From the NCBI GenBank assembly GCA_964505555.1, contig CAZDIO010000130.1, positions 9,648 to 73,647 on the forward strand: DNA of 64,000 nt. The letters are read 5' to 3'. Numbering within the stretch: position 1 is the stretch's first letter; the number at the start of each line of letters is the position of its first letter. Below, in pieces: positions 25,337 to 34,001 of the stretch. The notes beneath the pieces were generated by a model. That model searched no databases. It saw only the letters and a program-made list of their open reading frames with translations, and had not been told where the DNA came from. This stretch comes from CAZDIO01 sp964505555. Lineage in GTDB: Bacteria > Bdellovibrionota_C > UBA2361 > SZUA-149 > CAZDIO01. Both the position numbers and the translations under genes were made by a program.

Positions 25337-28147
25337 ATGATGCGAGTGTATGAATTGGCGAAAGAGCTTGGCCTTGAAAATAAGGAGGTAATAAATCTTT
25401 GCGTCGATTTGGGAATATCCGGCAAAAAATCTCATTCCAATTCACTTACGGATGAGGAGGCGAATCGCATTCGTCGCTCGGTAATTCGTCAGGCCGTAAG
25501 CGGAAAGAAGGGCTCGGTTCGAGAGATCGAAATGCAAGGTGGGGTAGGAACAGAGCAACGACTCGGAAACGTTATTCGTAGACGGAAAAAAGATTCCGAT
25601 GGGGAGGAAGAGACTCAAGCCGAAGCAGCAGCACCGAAGATAGATCTCGCTGAAGTTCCAAGAAAGTCTGTTGTCTTTCGTGAAGATTCTCAGGAGCCAG
25701 GATTTGAAAAGGACTCTCGTCAACGTGCTTTACGAGAAGCAGATGCACTGTTTGCAAAAAAGAAAGCCGAGATTGCAGCGGTTCCGGAGGAAGCTGAGCA
25801 ATTTGATTCTCAAGCTGACACTGCCGTTTTAGAGCCTCAAAGTGAGGAAGAGGAGTTTGAACAGCGATCGGAGCCAAGAAGTGAAGAAGGGCTTCAAGTT
25901 GTTGAGGAGAGCGGTGCAGCACTCGAGCTATCTCCAGAGTTAGGGGATACAAGCAGTGAGGGATTTGAAAATGTTTCTCTTGATAAAATGCGTTTGCGAC
26001 ACGATATTCGTGCCCCAAAAATTCTTGGTAAAATTAGCCTTCCTCAAAAACCAGTAGTCGCAAAAAGAGAGGCTTCCTCGACAAAGGAATTTGTCGCTCT
26101 TGACCCAACTGAAAGTAGAGGTCCAGGAAAGAGTTCACGTGGTCAAAAAAAGCAACGAGGAGAAGGGCTCAATGGAGACGCAACCTTAAGTGATTTTGTC
26201 GATGAAACACCACGACGACTAAAGAGAAAGAAACAGGTATTAAAAAAAGATGAACTCGTTGATTACACGGGAAGTAGTGATTACTGGCGCCATAAGAAAG
26301 ATCGGAAGGGTAAGAAAAGTAAAGATCTTCAAAGTAAGCCAGATGAACAGGTAGTTGGACAGACAAAAGCATCAAAGCTTGTTCTCAAAATAGACAATGA
26401 AGTTTCTGTTGGAGAATTTGCGCGCCTGATGGGTCAAAAAGTAGGCGACGTTATGACCCATCTATTTAATCTTGGCGTTATGGCGCGTATTAACGATATC
26501 ATTGATTTTGATACGGCAACTATTGTTGCACAAGAGTTTGGGTTTACAACTACCAATACAGGACATGACGAGATAGAGTTTTTAGCAACTCTAAACGTTG
26601 AGGAGAATCCAGCAGAACTTATTTTACGTCCTCCTGTTGTCACCGTTATGGGGCATGTCGATCATGGAAAAACCTCTCTTCTTGATGCAATAAGAAAAAC
26701 CTCCGTAACGACAGGCGAAGCCGGTGGGATCACTCAGCACATCGGAGCTTATAACGTTCCAGTACCAACGGCTGGAGGCTCAGTAACCTTTCTCGATACA
26801 CCAGGTCATGAAGCATTTACAGAGATGCGCGGCCGTGGAGTTAAGGTAACCGATATCGTTGTGCTCGTGGTTGCTGCAGATGATGGCGTGATGCCCCAAA
26901 CGGTAGAAGCGATTAATCACGCTCGAGCAGCAAACGTTCCAATTATTGTTGCGGTAAATAAAATTGACAAACCGGGGGCCAATATTGATCGGGTGATATC
27001 ACAACTTGCAGAACACGGACTGATTCCTGAAGACTGGGGTGGCACTACCATTTTTTGTCGTGTCTCAGCGCACACGAAAGAAGGTATTGATGCATTACTT
27101 GAAAGTCTCTACTTGCAAGCAGAAGTTTTAGAGCTCCGTGCAAATCCCAATCGTTTAGCGATGGGTACCGTGATCGAATCTAAAATTGACCGTGGTCGTG
27201 GGCCCGTGATGACTGTCCTTGTTGCTAGTGGAACTCTGAAAAAGGGAGATGTTTTCTTAAGCGGGGCGGTAACAGGGAAGGTGCGTGCGTTAATTTCTCA
27301 TGATGGTCAGAACCTCGAGAGCATCGGACCAGGAATGCCGGCTGAAGTGCTTGGCGCTTCAACGACCCCCAGAGCGGGAGATGATTTTCTTGTACTTGAA
27401 TCAGAAGCGGAAGCAAGACGAGTGTCAGAACATCGAGCACTCCGTCAAAGAATGAAAGAGCTTGCGGCAAAGCGAAAAACTGGTCAAGGCACTGCGTTAA
27501 CGTTGGAAAGTTTTTCTGAAATGGTGGCAAGTGGCGATGTTAAAGAATTGCCAATTATCGTTAAAGCGGATGTGCAAGGCTCAGTTGAAGCGATAAGTCA
27601 GGCGCTCGTTAATCTTTCTAATGAAAAAGTTAAGGTCAAAGTTGTTCACCAAGCAGTGGGCGGTATTTCTGAAAATGATGTGCAGCTTGCGATAGCATCA
27701 CGTGCGGTAATTGTTGCCTTTAATGTGCGAGCCAATGTGCGTGCTACGGCATTAATTGAAAGTGAGCAGATTGATGTTCGCTATTCTCGCGTGATCTATG
27801 AACTCATTGATGAAGTCCAAAAAGCAATGACCGGTCTTCTTGATCCTGTATTTCGTGAAAAGACGATTGGACGTGTGGAGGTGAGACAAACCTTTAAAGT
27901 TCCAAAATTGGGAACGGTCGCTGGTTCTTATGTCGTTGATGGAATTGTACAACGAGGAGCCCAGGCGCGACTTATTCGTGATGACGTGGTTATCTTTGAG
28001 GGGAAAATCGCCAGTCTTCGTCGCTTTAAAGATGACGTAAGAGAAGTGGCTACAGGATATGAGTGCGGTATTGGATTGGAAGGCTATAATGATATTCGAG
28101 AAGGCGACACATTGGAGTTTTTCAAACTAGAGGAAGTTCAGCAGTAA
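25337..28147 (+). CDS. infB: translation initiation factor IF-2
   Basis: IF-2 delivers initiator tRNA to the ribosome. The 936-residue protein has an N-terminal IF2_N module (MRVYELAKELGLENKEVI) and a long, charged, low-complexity linker of about 300 residues. A second IF2_N-like segment lies near 355-410. The GTPase domain begins near residue 430, with VMGHVDHGKTSLLD, DTPGHEAFTEMRG and VNKIDKPG. Domains II-IV follow to the end. It is complete and lies in the standard nusA-ylxR-infB-rbfA order. Confidence 0.98.
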   Translation: MMRVYELAKELGLENKEVINLCVDLGISGKKSHSNSLTDEEANRIRRSVIRQAVSGKKGSVREIEMQGGVGTEQRLGNVIRRRKKDSDGEEETQAEAAAPKIDLAEVPRKSVVFREDSQEPGFEKDSRQRALREADALFAKKKAEIAAVPEEAEQFDSQADTAVLEPQSEEEEFEQRSEPRSEEGLQVVEESGAALELSPELGDTSSEGFENVSLDKMRLRHDIRAPKILGKISLPQKPVVAKREASSTKEFVALDPTESRGPGKSSRGQKKQRGEGLNGDATLSDFVDETPRRLKRKKQVLKKDELVDYTGSSDYWRHKKDRKGKKSKDLQSKPDEQVVGQTKASKLVLKIDNEVSVGEFARLMGQKVGDVMTHLFNLGVMARINDIIDFDTATIVAQEFGFTTTNTGHDEIEFLATLNVEENPAELILRPPVVTVMGHVDHGKTSLLDAIRKTSVTTGEAGGITQHIGAYNVPVPTAGGSVTFLDTPGHEAFTEMRGRGVKVTDIVVLVVAADDGVMPQTVEAINHARAANVPIIVAVNKIDKPGANIDRVISQLAEHGLIPEDWGGTTIFCRVSAHTKEGIDALLESLYLQAEVLELRANPNRLAMGTVIESKIDRGRGPVMTVLVASGTLKKGDVFLSGAVTGKVRALISHDGQNLESIGPGMPAEVLGASTTPRAGDDFLVLESEAEARRVSEHRALRQRMKELAAKRKTGQGTALTLESFSEMVASGDVKELPIIVKADVQGSVEAISQALVNLSNEKVKVKVVHQAVGGISENDVQLAIASRAVIVAFNVRANVRATALIESEQIDVRYSRVIYELIDEVQKAMTGLLDPVFREKTIGRVEVRQTFKVPKLGTVAGSYVVDGIVQRGAQARLIRDDVVIFEGKIASLRRFKDDVREVATGYECGIGLEGYNDIREGDTLEFFKLEEVQQ

Positions 28148-28158
28148 ATTCAGTTCCT

Positions 28159-28584
28159 ATGCCAAGTTTCCGAAAAGATCGAGTGGGAGATGAGATTCTC
28201 TCCTTTCTCGCAAACGAAATACATCTCTTGGCAGATCCACGACTGAAACTCGTTACCCTCACCGGCGTCAACATTAGTCCGGATTTGAAAGTAGCGAAAC
28301 TTTTTTGGACAATTCCAGGAGAAGATCTTCTTGCTGCATGGCAAGGAGATCCTTTTGAAGTCAAAAGACAAATAAAATCTTCTGGGAACTCTCATGGTAA
28401 CTTTGCAAGTGAAGAACGAGTCAAGCAGGTAGAACGAGCCCTAAGAGGAGCTACGAGACTTTTAAAAAGCAAGCTAGGAAAAGAGTTGCGACTTCGATAC
28501 ACTCCAGATCTTCATTTTGAATATGACCAATCCATCGCCCATGGATTTCACATCGACCGGCTCTTAGATCAGGTAAAAGAATGA
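28159..28584 (+). CDS. rbfA: ribosome-binding factor A
   Basis: RbfA is a KH-like protein that aids late 30S assembly at the 5' end of 16S rRNA. The 141-residue protein starts with FRKDRVGDEILSFLANEI and contains LVTLTGVNISPDLKVAKLFW. It ends with LRYTPDLHFEYDQS, the classic RbfA motif. A short insertion (about residues 55-75, AAWQGDPFEVKRQIKSSGN) makes it slightly longer than usual. Its end overlaps the nrnA start by 4 nt. Confidence 0.93.
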   Translation: MPSFRKDRVGDEILSFLANEIHLLADPRLKLVTLTGVNISPDLKVAKLFWTIPGEDLLAAWQGDPFEVKRQIKSSGNSHGNFASEERVKQVERALRGATRLLKSKLGKELRLRYTPDLHFEYDQSIAHGFHIDRLLDQVKE

Positions 28585-29552
28585 TTACACTAAAAGCTCT
28601 TGCAGAGGAACTTCAAACGAAAAAACAGGTGGTGATAACAACACACATCGCCCCAGATCCAGATGCGATCGGTTCAAGTTCGGGGTTAGCTCTTGGGCTT
28701 GCTCAATGTGGGATTGATTCTTCAGTATATCTAAAAGATCGGATACCGGATCGGCTGCTTCCATTATTGCAAGGCGTTAATGTTTTTCATGAAGTTCCTA
28801 AAAAAACATTTCCAACGTTAATCGTTGTTGATACGGCGGCGGCAAAACGAGTCGGGGATGATTATGAAGAACTCTTTTCTTTTGCGGGAGAGATTATTAA
28901 TATTGATCACCATATCTCCAACGAACGGTTTGGAAAAATTTGCTATCTTGACACTTCGGCGGCAGCTTCTGCAGAGATAGTGTATCTTCTCTTACGAGAA
29001 CTCCCGGTAAAGATTACTAAGCAAATTGCGGAGCTTTTATTTGCTGGTCTTAGTGATGATACCGGATCGTTTCGTTTTTCAAATACCTCACAGCGGGCAT
29101 TTGACTGTGCCTCCGCGCTTCTGTCTTTTGGAGTAAAGCCACAGGATCTGGCAAATCTTCTCTATTTTTCTCTTCCACGACGAGTTTTGCAATTACGTAC
29201 GTTAGCTCTTTCTGGCATTCGTTTCTTAAAAGAAGGAAAGATCTCCCTTGTTGTTGTGACAAAAGCGATGCTTGTTCAATGTGGAGCTCAAGCGGAGGAT
29301 ACGGAAGGGATAATTGATGAAGCACGTGCAATCGAAGGAACGATTGCCGCTGTGTTTATACGAGAGCTTGATGATGGCTGGAAAGTGAGCCTTCGCTCGA
29401 AAGATGATCGCCTGGATGTGAACAAGATTGCTGCTTTGTTTGGAGGAGGTGGGCATGCGGCAGCTTCAGGTTGCAAAATGTGTGGAACACTCTTGGAGGT
29501 AGAATCCAAGCTCTTGCCTAAGATCGAAGAAGCCCTGAATACAATGACCTAA
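28581..29552 (+). CDS. nrnA: DHH-family nanoRNase / pAp phosphatase
   Basis: Members of this family degrade short oligoribonucleotides and 3'-phosphoadenosine 5'-phosphate, or cyclic dinucleotide products. The 323-residue protein shows the phosphoesterase motifs APDPDAIGSS (D26, D28), VVDTA (D84) and IDHH (109-111), plus the DHHA1 substrate motif GGGGHAAASGC near 291. It overlaps rbfA by 4 nt and is followed by truB after 2 nt, the standard order. Exact substrate preference cannot be read from the sequence. Confidence 0.92.
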   Translation: MITLKALAEELQTKKQVVITTHIAPDPDAIGSSSGLALGLAQCGIDSSVYLKDRIPDRLLPLLQGVNVFHEVPKKTFPTLIVVDTAAAKRVGDDYEELFSFAGEIINIDHHISNERFGKICYLDTSAAASAEIVYLLLRELPVKITKQIAELLFAGLSDDTGSFRFSNTSQRAFDCASALLSFGVKPQDLANLLYFSLPRRVLQLRTLALSGIRFLKEGKISLVVVTKAMLVQCGAQAEDTEGIIDEARAIEGTIAAVFIRELDDGWKVSLRSKDDRLDVNKIAALFGGGGHAAASGCKMCGTLLEVESKLLPKIEEALNTMT

Positions 29553-29554
29553 CG

Positions 29555-30442
29555 ATGATTTCTGGTGCAATCCTCATTGATAAAGAAAGTGGGGTAACTT
29601 CAAGAGCGGTCGTCAATGCCGTACAGCGACGCTTTGGAGTGAGAGATATCGGACACGGAGGAACGCTTGATCCTTTGGCGACCGGTCTTTTAGTGCTTCT
29701 CTGTGGGCATGGAAAACGATTACAAGATCTCATTTTTTTAGGAATGAAAGATTATGAAGGGGTGATTCGGCTTGGAATCTCCACAGATACCGACGATATT
29801 ACAGGAGTTGTTCTTGAAAGAGATGAGGAGTTGAGGTTTGCACGAGGTGATTTAGGGAGTGTTTCTTCAGAGTTGGTTTCAAAATTTATAGGAACTTCTC
29901 ACCAAGTGCCACCAGATTATTCCGCGATTAAAGTCAGTGGAAAAAGAGCATACCAAAGAGCACGTGCTGGAGAGACTCTCAACCTTTCTCCTCGAGAAAT
30001 CACTATTGATGAACTTTCTTTTCATTTTTTGGAACCAACAAGGCTCTCTTACTATGCGCGGGTTTCTCAAGGTACGTATATTCGCTCACTTGCTCGGGAT
30101 ATCGGAAAGTATCTAGGGACTTTTGGTTGTATTGAAAGTATACGAAGAACAACGATCGGGCCATTGAGTATAGAGAATGCTCGAAAGGTTCAGCAGTTGC
30201 AGGATACTCGTTCAATCGAGGAGGCGATCGTTCCAGTTGATGATCTTGTAAAAGGCTTTTCTCGATTAAATCTCAACAATAGTGAGTGCGGCTTGTTTCG
30301 AAACGGTAATCAGGGGTTTCTTACAAAATATAAGGAGAGTTACCAAGGGGACTCTTTTGTCGCGGTTTTTGATGAATGTGGAAAACTAAATGGGCTTTTG
30401 GAGCAATTTGAAGGGGAATTGAGGATACGGTGTGTGCTTTGA
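29555..30442 (+). CDS. truB: tRNA pseudouridine-55 synthase
   Basis: TruB makes pseudouridine 55 in the T-loop of tRNAs. The 295-residue protein has the catalytic motif GHGGTLDPLATGLL with Asp39 as nucleophile. YEGVIRLGISTDTDDITG and VPPDYSAIKVSGKRAYQRAR are further TruB signatures, and GTYIRSLARDIG completes the active-site region. The C-terminal part is short and PUA-like. Confidence 0.96.
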   Translation: MISGAILIDKESGVTSRAVVNAVQRRFGVRDIGHGGTLDPLATGLLVLLCGHGKRLQDLIFLGMKDYEGVIRLGISTDTDDITGVVLERDEELRFARGDLGSVSSELVSKFIGTSHQVPPDYSAIKVSGKRAYQRARAGETLNLSPREITIDELSFHFLEPTRLSYYARVSQGTYIRSLARDIGKYLGTFGCIESIRRTTIGPLSIENARKVQQLQDTRSIEEAIVPVDDLVKGFSRLNLNNSECGLFRNGNQGFLTKYKESYQGDSFVAVFDECGKLNGLLEQFEGELRIRCVL

Positions 30443-30488
30443 AGGCTCATCGGAGGAGGTTCTTTGCCTTGATTTCTTTCATAAAAAG

Positions 30489-30538
30489 AGGTAATTTCTC
30501 TGCAACTTGTGGCCTGGCCAGATGAGGAAATTTTACCT
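30489..30538 (+). promoter_or_regulatory. structured hairpin in truB-rpsO gap
   Basis: AGGTAATTTCTC (30489-30500) can pair with GAGGAAATTTTACCT (30524-30538), and the loop holds a smaller TGGCC/GGCCA stem. No T-run follows, so it is a poor terminator. The position, about 150 nt upstream of rpsO, would also suit an RNA leader for S15 autoregulation or processing, but a TTGTTT-N17-TATAGG promoter candidate (30561-30589) lies between it and rpsO. The function is an inference only. Confidence 0.4.
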
Positions 30539-30691
30539 GGTTTGAGCACTGGTGCATAAATTGTTTTGTCATAAATGCCTGAATATAGGTGATTTATACT
30601 CTTCTCATTCTTCCAGATGTAGAAGTTTTATAAAAATTACTTATCTTCAGGTCTTTATGACATCGGAAAATAAGACGGAGATTTTGTAAAA

Positions 30692-30961
30692 ATGGCATTT
30701 ACTACAGAAGACAAAGCAACGGTCGTAAAGGCCCACGGGTTACATGGAACCGATTCTGGTTCGCCCGAGGTTCAGGTTGCTCTCATCACTGCACGATTAA
30801 ATGATCTTCAAGGTCATTTTTCGCAGCATGAAAACGATTACCACTCTCGACGGGGGTTGATGAAACTCGTTGGACGCAGAAAGCGATTACTCAACTATCT
30901 GCGCGATACAGATATTACTCGGTATCGTAACATTATTGAAAAACTTGGTTTGCGAAAGTAA
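30692..30961 (+). CDS. rpsO: 30S ribosomal protein S15
   Basis: S15 binds 16S rRNA early in assembly of the small subunit. The 89-residue length is exact for the family. The segment GSPEVQVALITARLNDLQGH and the C-terminal SRRGLMKLVGRRKRLLNYLR are the S15 signature. The ATG at 30692 is preceded by a CGGAG ribosome binding site about 11 nt upstream. It is followed by pnp, the usual partner. Confidence 0.98.
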   Translation: MAFTTEDKATVVKAHGLHGTDSGSPEVQVALITARLNDLQGHFSQHENDYHSRRGLMKLVGRRKRLLNYLRDTDITRYRNIIEKLGLRK

Positions 30962-31059
30962 ACATAGTTTTCATAGTTGCAAAAACAACCATTCATTAAC
31001 TTTCCTAAACATTCTTATTGTAAAGTATTGTTCTTAATTAACCAAAAGAAGAAAAAAGT

Positions 31060-33162
31060 ATGACATCTCAAAGAAGCAAAAGTTCTCGAGTTATCGTTGA
31101 AACTCCATATCATGGAGACAAAATCACACTAGAAACTGGTTGGGTTGCTCAGCTTGCCAGTGGCGCTGTGCTTGCCAAGCAGGGAGAGACCTTAGTGCTT
31201 GTTACTGTGTGCCGAGCAGATCCCAGAGAGGGGCAAGATTTCTTTCCGCTGACAGTCGAATATCAGGAGAAATTTTATGCAGCAGGAAAGATTCCAGGAG
31301 GATTCTTTAAAAGGGAAGGTCGTCCTGCGGAACAGGAGATTTTAACTTGTCGGTTGATTGATAGACCAATTCGTCCATTGTTCCCAGAAGGATACATGGA
31401 TGAAGTTCAACTCATCTGCACCGTTTTGTCGGTTGATGGGGTAAATCAGCCAGGTGGGTTGGCACTCTTAGGAGCTTCCGCGGCACTAACGATTTCAGAG
31501 ATTCCATTTCTAGGACCGGTGGCTTCAGTTCGAGTGGGGCGAGTTAAGGGGAAGTTGGTGATTAATCCAAGTCGAGCGGACGCTGAACACTCTGATATGG
31601 ATTTTGTGGTTTCTGGAACTCGCGAATCCATTGTCATGGTTGAAGGAGGTTCGAAATTTGCTCCTGAAAAGGATGTGTTAGATGCGCTCTACTTTGGGCA
31701 TGAGAATTTAAAACCACTTCTTGATATGCAGGATCAACTCCGCACAAAAGTCGGAAAGGTCAAGCAGACGTTTGTTCCAAAAACAATTGATGAAACGCTT
31801 GTTAAACGAGTCAGGGAACTTGCCCATTCTCGCCTCAGTGAGGCATTACGTACTGCAGGAAAGGCTGAGAGAAGAAGTTTACTTTCGGCAATTCAGACAG
31901 AGACACAAGAAACGCTTTTGAAAGATTTTCCGGAGCAAGAAAAAGAGATATCTCATTGTATTGAAAATCTCTCTGCAGAGATTGTAAGAAGACGGATTGT
32001 TGATGAGAAACGAAGAATTGATGGCCGAGGGCTAAAAGATATTCGAGACATAGAATCAGAGGTTGCAATAATTCCTCGAGCACATGGCTCGTCTCTTTTT
32101 ACACGTGGAGAAACGCAGGCACTTGTGACCACAACGTTAGGAAGCACTTCAGATGCACAGCGAATCGATTCAGTAACAGACAGTTCCGAGAAGTTTTTCA
32201 TGCTGCATTACAATTTTCCACCATTTTCTACTGGTGAAGCAAAAGGCATTCGTGGAACTGGAAGAAGAGAGATTGGACACGGTGCGTTAGCTGAGCGTGC
32301 TTTGCGCTCAGTGCTCCCTCCCAATAAGGACTTTCCATATGTCATCAGGATCGTTTCTGATATTATGGCTTCAAATGGTTCAAGTTCCATGGCTTCCGTG
32401 TGTGGCGGAACGTTGTCATTGATGGATGCCGGGGTTCCAATTCAGGAGATGGTTGCAGGTATTGCGATGGGTCTCGTGAAGGAAGAGGAGAAAGTCGCGG
32501 TACTTACGGACATTTTAGGAGATGAAGATCATCTTGGAGATATGGATTTTAAAGTTTGTGGAACAAAAGATGGGATAACCGCACTCCAGATGGATATCAA
32601 GTGCACTGGTCTTTCTCGTCAGACCATGGAAACAGCTCTTGGGGACGCAAAAGACGCAAGGCTCTTTATCTTAAGTAAGATGGCAGAGTGTCTTAATAAA
32701 CCACGAGAAAAAATGAGTCCGTATGCACCTTCAATAGAAACCATGAAGATCAACCCCGATCGAATCAAAGATGTCATTGGACCTGGAGGGAAGATGATTC
32801 GCTCCATTACGGAAAGCACTGGGGTAAAAATTGATATTTCAGACGATGGCACAGTAAGTATTTTTAGTGCCGATGGAGAATCAAGTAAGCGTGCAAGAGA
32901 CATTATCATGGGACTTACGGAAGAGGCCGAAATTGGAAAGGTCTATTCCGGCGTTGTAAAGAAGATTATGGATTTTGGGGCATTTGTGGAGATTCTTCCT
33001 GGAACAGAGGGTCTTGTGCATATCTCACAACTTTCACACACTCCAGTTCACCGCGTTTCTGATGTGGTGAAAGAAGGTGATGAGATCGTTGTTCGTGTGC
33101 TTGACATTGATCGCCAAGGTCGTATCCGTTTAAGTTCAAAAGAAGCTACTTCACAAAACTAG
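31060..33162 (+). CDS. pnp: polynucleotide phosphorylase
   Basis: PNPase is the phosphorolytic 3'-5' exoribonuclease of the RNA degradosome. The 700-residue protein has two RNase PH-like core domains (about 1-230 and 305-550) joined by a helical domain. A KH domain follows (about 560-615, DVIGPGGKMIRSITESTG), then an S1 domain (about 622-692, GVVKKIMDFGAFVEILPGTE). The active-site region GTRESIVMVEGG and the second-core FRxxGR-type motifs (GRREIGHGALAERAL) are present. It is complete. The 98-nt gap from rpsO is AT-rich. Confidence 0.98.
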   Translation: MTSQRSKSSRVIVETPYHGDKITLETGWVAQLASGAVLAKQGETLVLVTVCRADPREGQDFFPLTVEYQEKFYAAGKIPGGFFKREGRPAEQEILTCRLIDRPIRPLFPEGYMDEVQLICTVLSVDGVNQPGGLALLGASAALTISEIPFLGPVASVRVGRVKGKLVINPSRADAEHSDMDFVVSGTRESIVMVEGGSKFAPEKDVLDALYFGHENLKPLLDMQDQLRTKVGKVKQTFVPKTIDETLVKRVRELAHSRLSEALRTAGKAERRSLLSAIQTETQETLLKDFPEQEKEISHCIENLSAEIVRRRIVDEKRRIDGRGLKDIRDIESEVAIIPRAHGSSLFTRGETQALVTTTLGSTSDAQRIDSVTDSSEKFFMLHYNFPPFSTGEAKGIRGTGRREIGHGALAERALRSVLPPNKDFPYVIRIVSDIMASNGSSSMASVCGGTLSLMDAGVPIQEMVAGIAMGLVKEEEKVAVLTDILGDEDHLGDMDFKVCGTKDGITALQMDIKCTGLSRQTMETALGDAKDARLFILSKMAECLNKPREKMSPYAPSIETMKINPDRIKDVIGPGGKMIRSITESTGVKIDISDDGTVSIFSADGESSKRARDIIMGLTEEAEIGKVYSGVVKKIMDFGAFVEILPGTEGLVHISQLSHTPVHRVSDVVKEGDEIVVRVLDIDRQGRIRLSSKEATSQN

Positions 33163-33173
33163 CAGTCAGGAAA

Positions 33174-33620
33174 ATGAATAATAGCTTTCGTTTTTTTCTA
33201 AACGAAGAAGCAAAAAAGGCCGGCATCGTATTTCGTCCACCACGGGAACTTGATGCCGGTTTTGATATCTCCTGCCTTCATGAAGTTAGAATTCTACCAA
33301 AACAACTGATGTTGATATCAACGGGACTTCATATTGCACTTCCAGAAAAAACTGTTGGCTTTGTAAAAGATCGAAGCAGCGTAGCAAGCCGGGGAGGAAC
33401 AACTCTTGCCGGAGTTATTGATGCCGGGTACCGGGGTGAGGTGAAGGTCTTGATGTGTAATCTAGGAGACAACGAGCTGGTGTTTAAAAGTGGAGAAAGA
33501 ATTGCTCAATGCGTAATTCTTCAGTACGCTGCCCACTGTGAATGCATCGAAGCCTTTTCGTTAGAAGAACTTGGCGATACCCAGCGCGGCAGCGGAGGCT
33601 TTGGTTCCACGGGACAATAA
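33174..33620 (+). CDS. dut: dUTP diphosphatase
   Basis: dUTPase hydrolyses dUTP to dUMP and keeps uracil out of DNA. The 148-residue protein has all five trimeric dUTPase motifs: ELDAGFDIS (25-33), KDRSSVAS (65-72), GVIDAGYRGEVKV (80-92, with Asp83 and Tyr86), GERIAQCVI and the C-terminal RGSGGFGSTG. Motif 2 reads DRSSVAS rather than the common RSGLA, a known variation. It lies 11 nt after pnp and is probably the last gene of this operon. Confidence 0.95.
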   Translation: MNNSFRFFLNEEAKKAGIVFRPPRELDAGFDISCLHEVRILPKQLMLISTGLHIALPEKTVGFVKDRSSVASRGGTTLAGVIDAGYRGEVKVLMCNLGDNELVFKSGERIAQCVILQYAAHCECIEAFSLEELGDTQRGSGGFGSTGQ

Positions 33621-34001
33621 TTCAAAACCGATTTGTCCTGAATAAAATACAGAAGTTGGTTCCGGGTTACGGCCATTAAGTTAAAGGTCTGAAAGAAGAT
33701 TTATAGAACGACAGAGGCACAGAGCTGTGGATAAGAACCGGTTTTGGCAAAGGTCACTCGCGATGACTGAAGATTGTTCATAGTAAGTGAAACAATAGTC
33801 TCTATTAGGAAAGAAAGAGTTTTAACCTGTGAAAATAAGTACTTGTAATTGTTGAGAATTGTTTTTCCTATAAAAAACACCATTTGGTTTAATATTTGCA
33901 CGGTCGATTATGTAGGTTGAGATATATCAATACGATACAACCAGTGAGTCAACGAGCCATTGGTCGGAAGGTAGCCACCTGGTTACATACTTATAGGAAG
34001 T
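33621..34001. other. intergenic region, 381 nt
   Basis: This gap separates the translation block from the signalling cluster. It holds the half copy of the palindromic repeat (33667-33730). A short GGACAA/TTGTCC stem follows the dut stop codon but has no T-run. The remaining part (33740-34000) is AT-rich and may contain the promoter of the TPR membrane gene, but I see no site good enough to call. Confidence 0.6.
33667..33730. repeat. half copy of palindromic ACCACAGAG repeat
   Basis: This 64-nt stretch matches, on the opposite strand, the right arm of the element at 3783-3939. It has the same order of segments: ACGGC-ATTAAGTTAA, then GTCTGAAAGAAGATTTATAG, then ACAGAGGCACAGAG. The second arm of the palindrome is missing, so it looks like a decayed or truncated copy. 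Confidence 0.75.

Noticed and set aside
25572..26018. A 148-residue minus-strand ORF opposite infB
   Set aside because: It lies opposite the low-complexity linker of IF-2; composition bias (Glu/Gln codons read backwards) explains the open frame.
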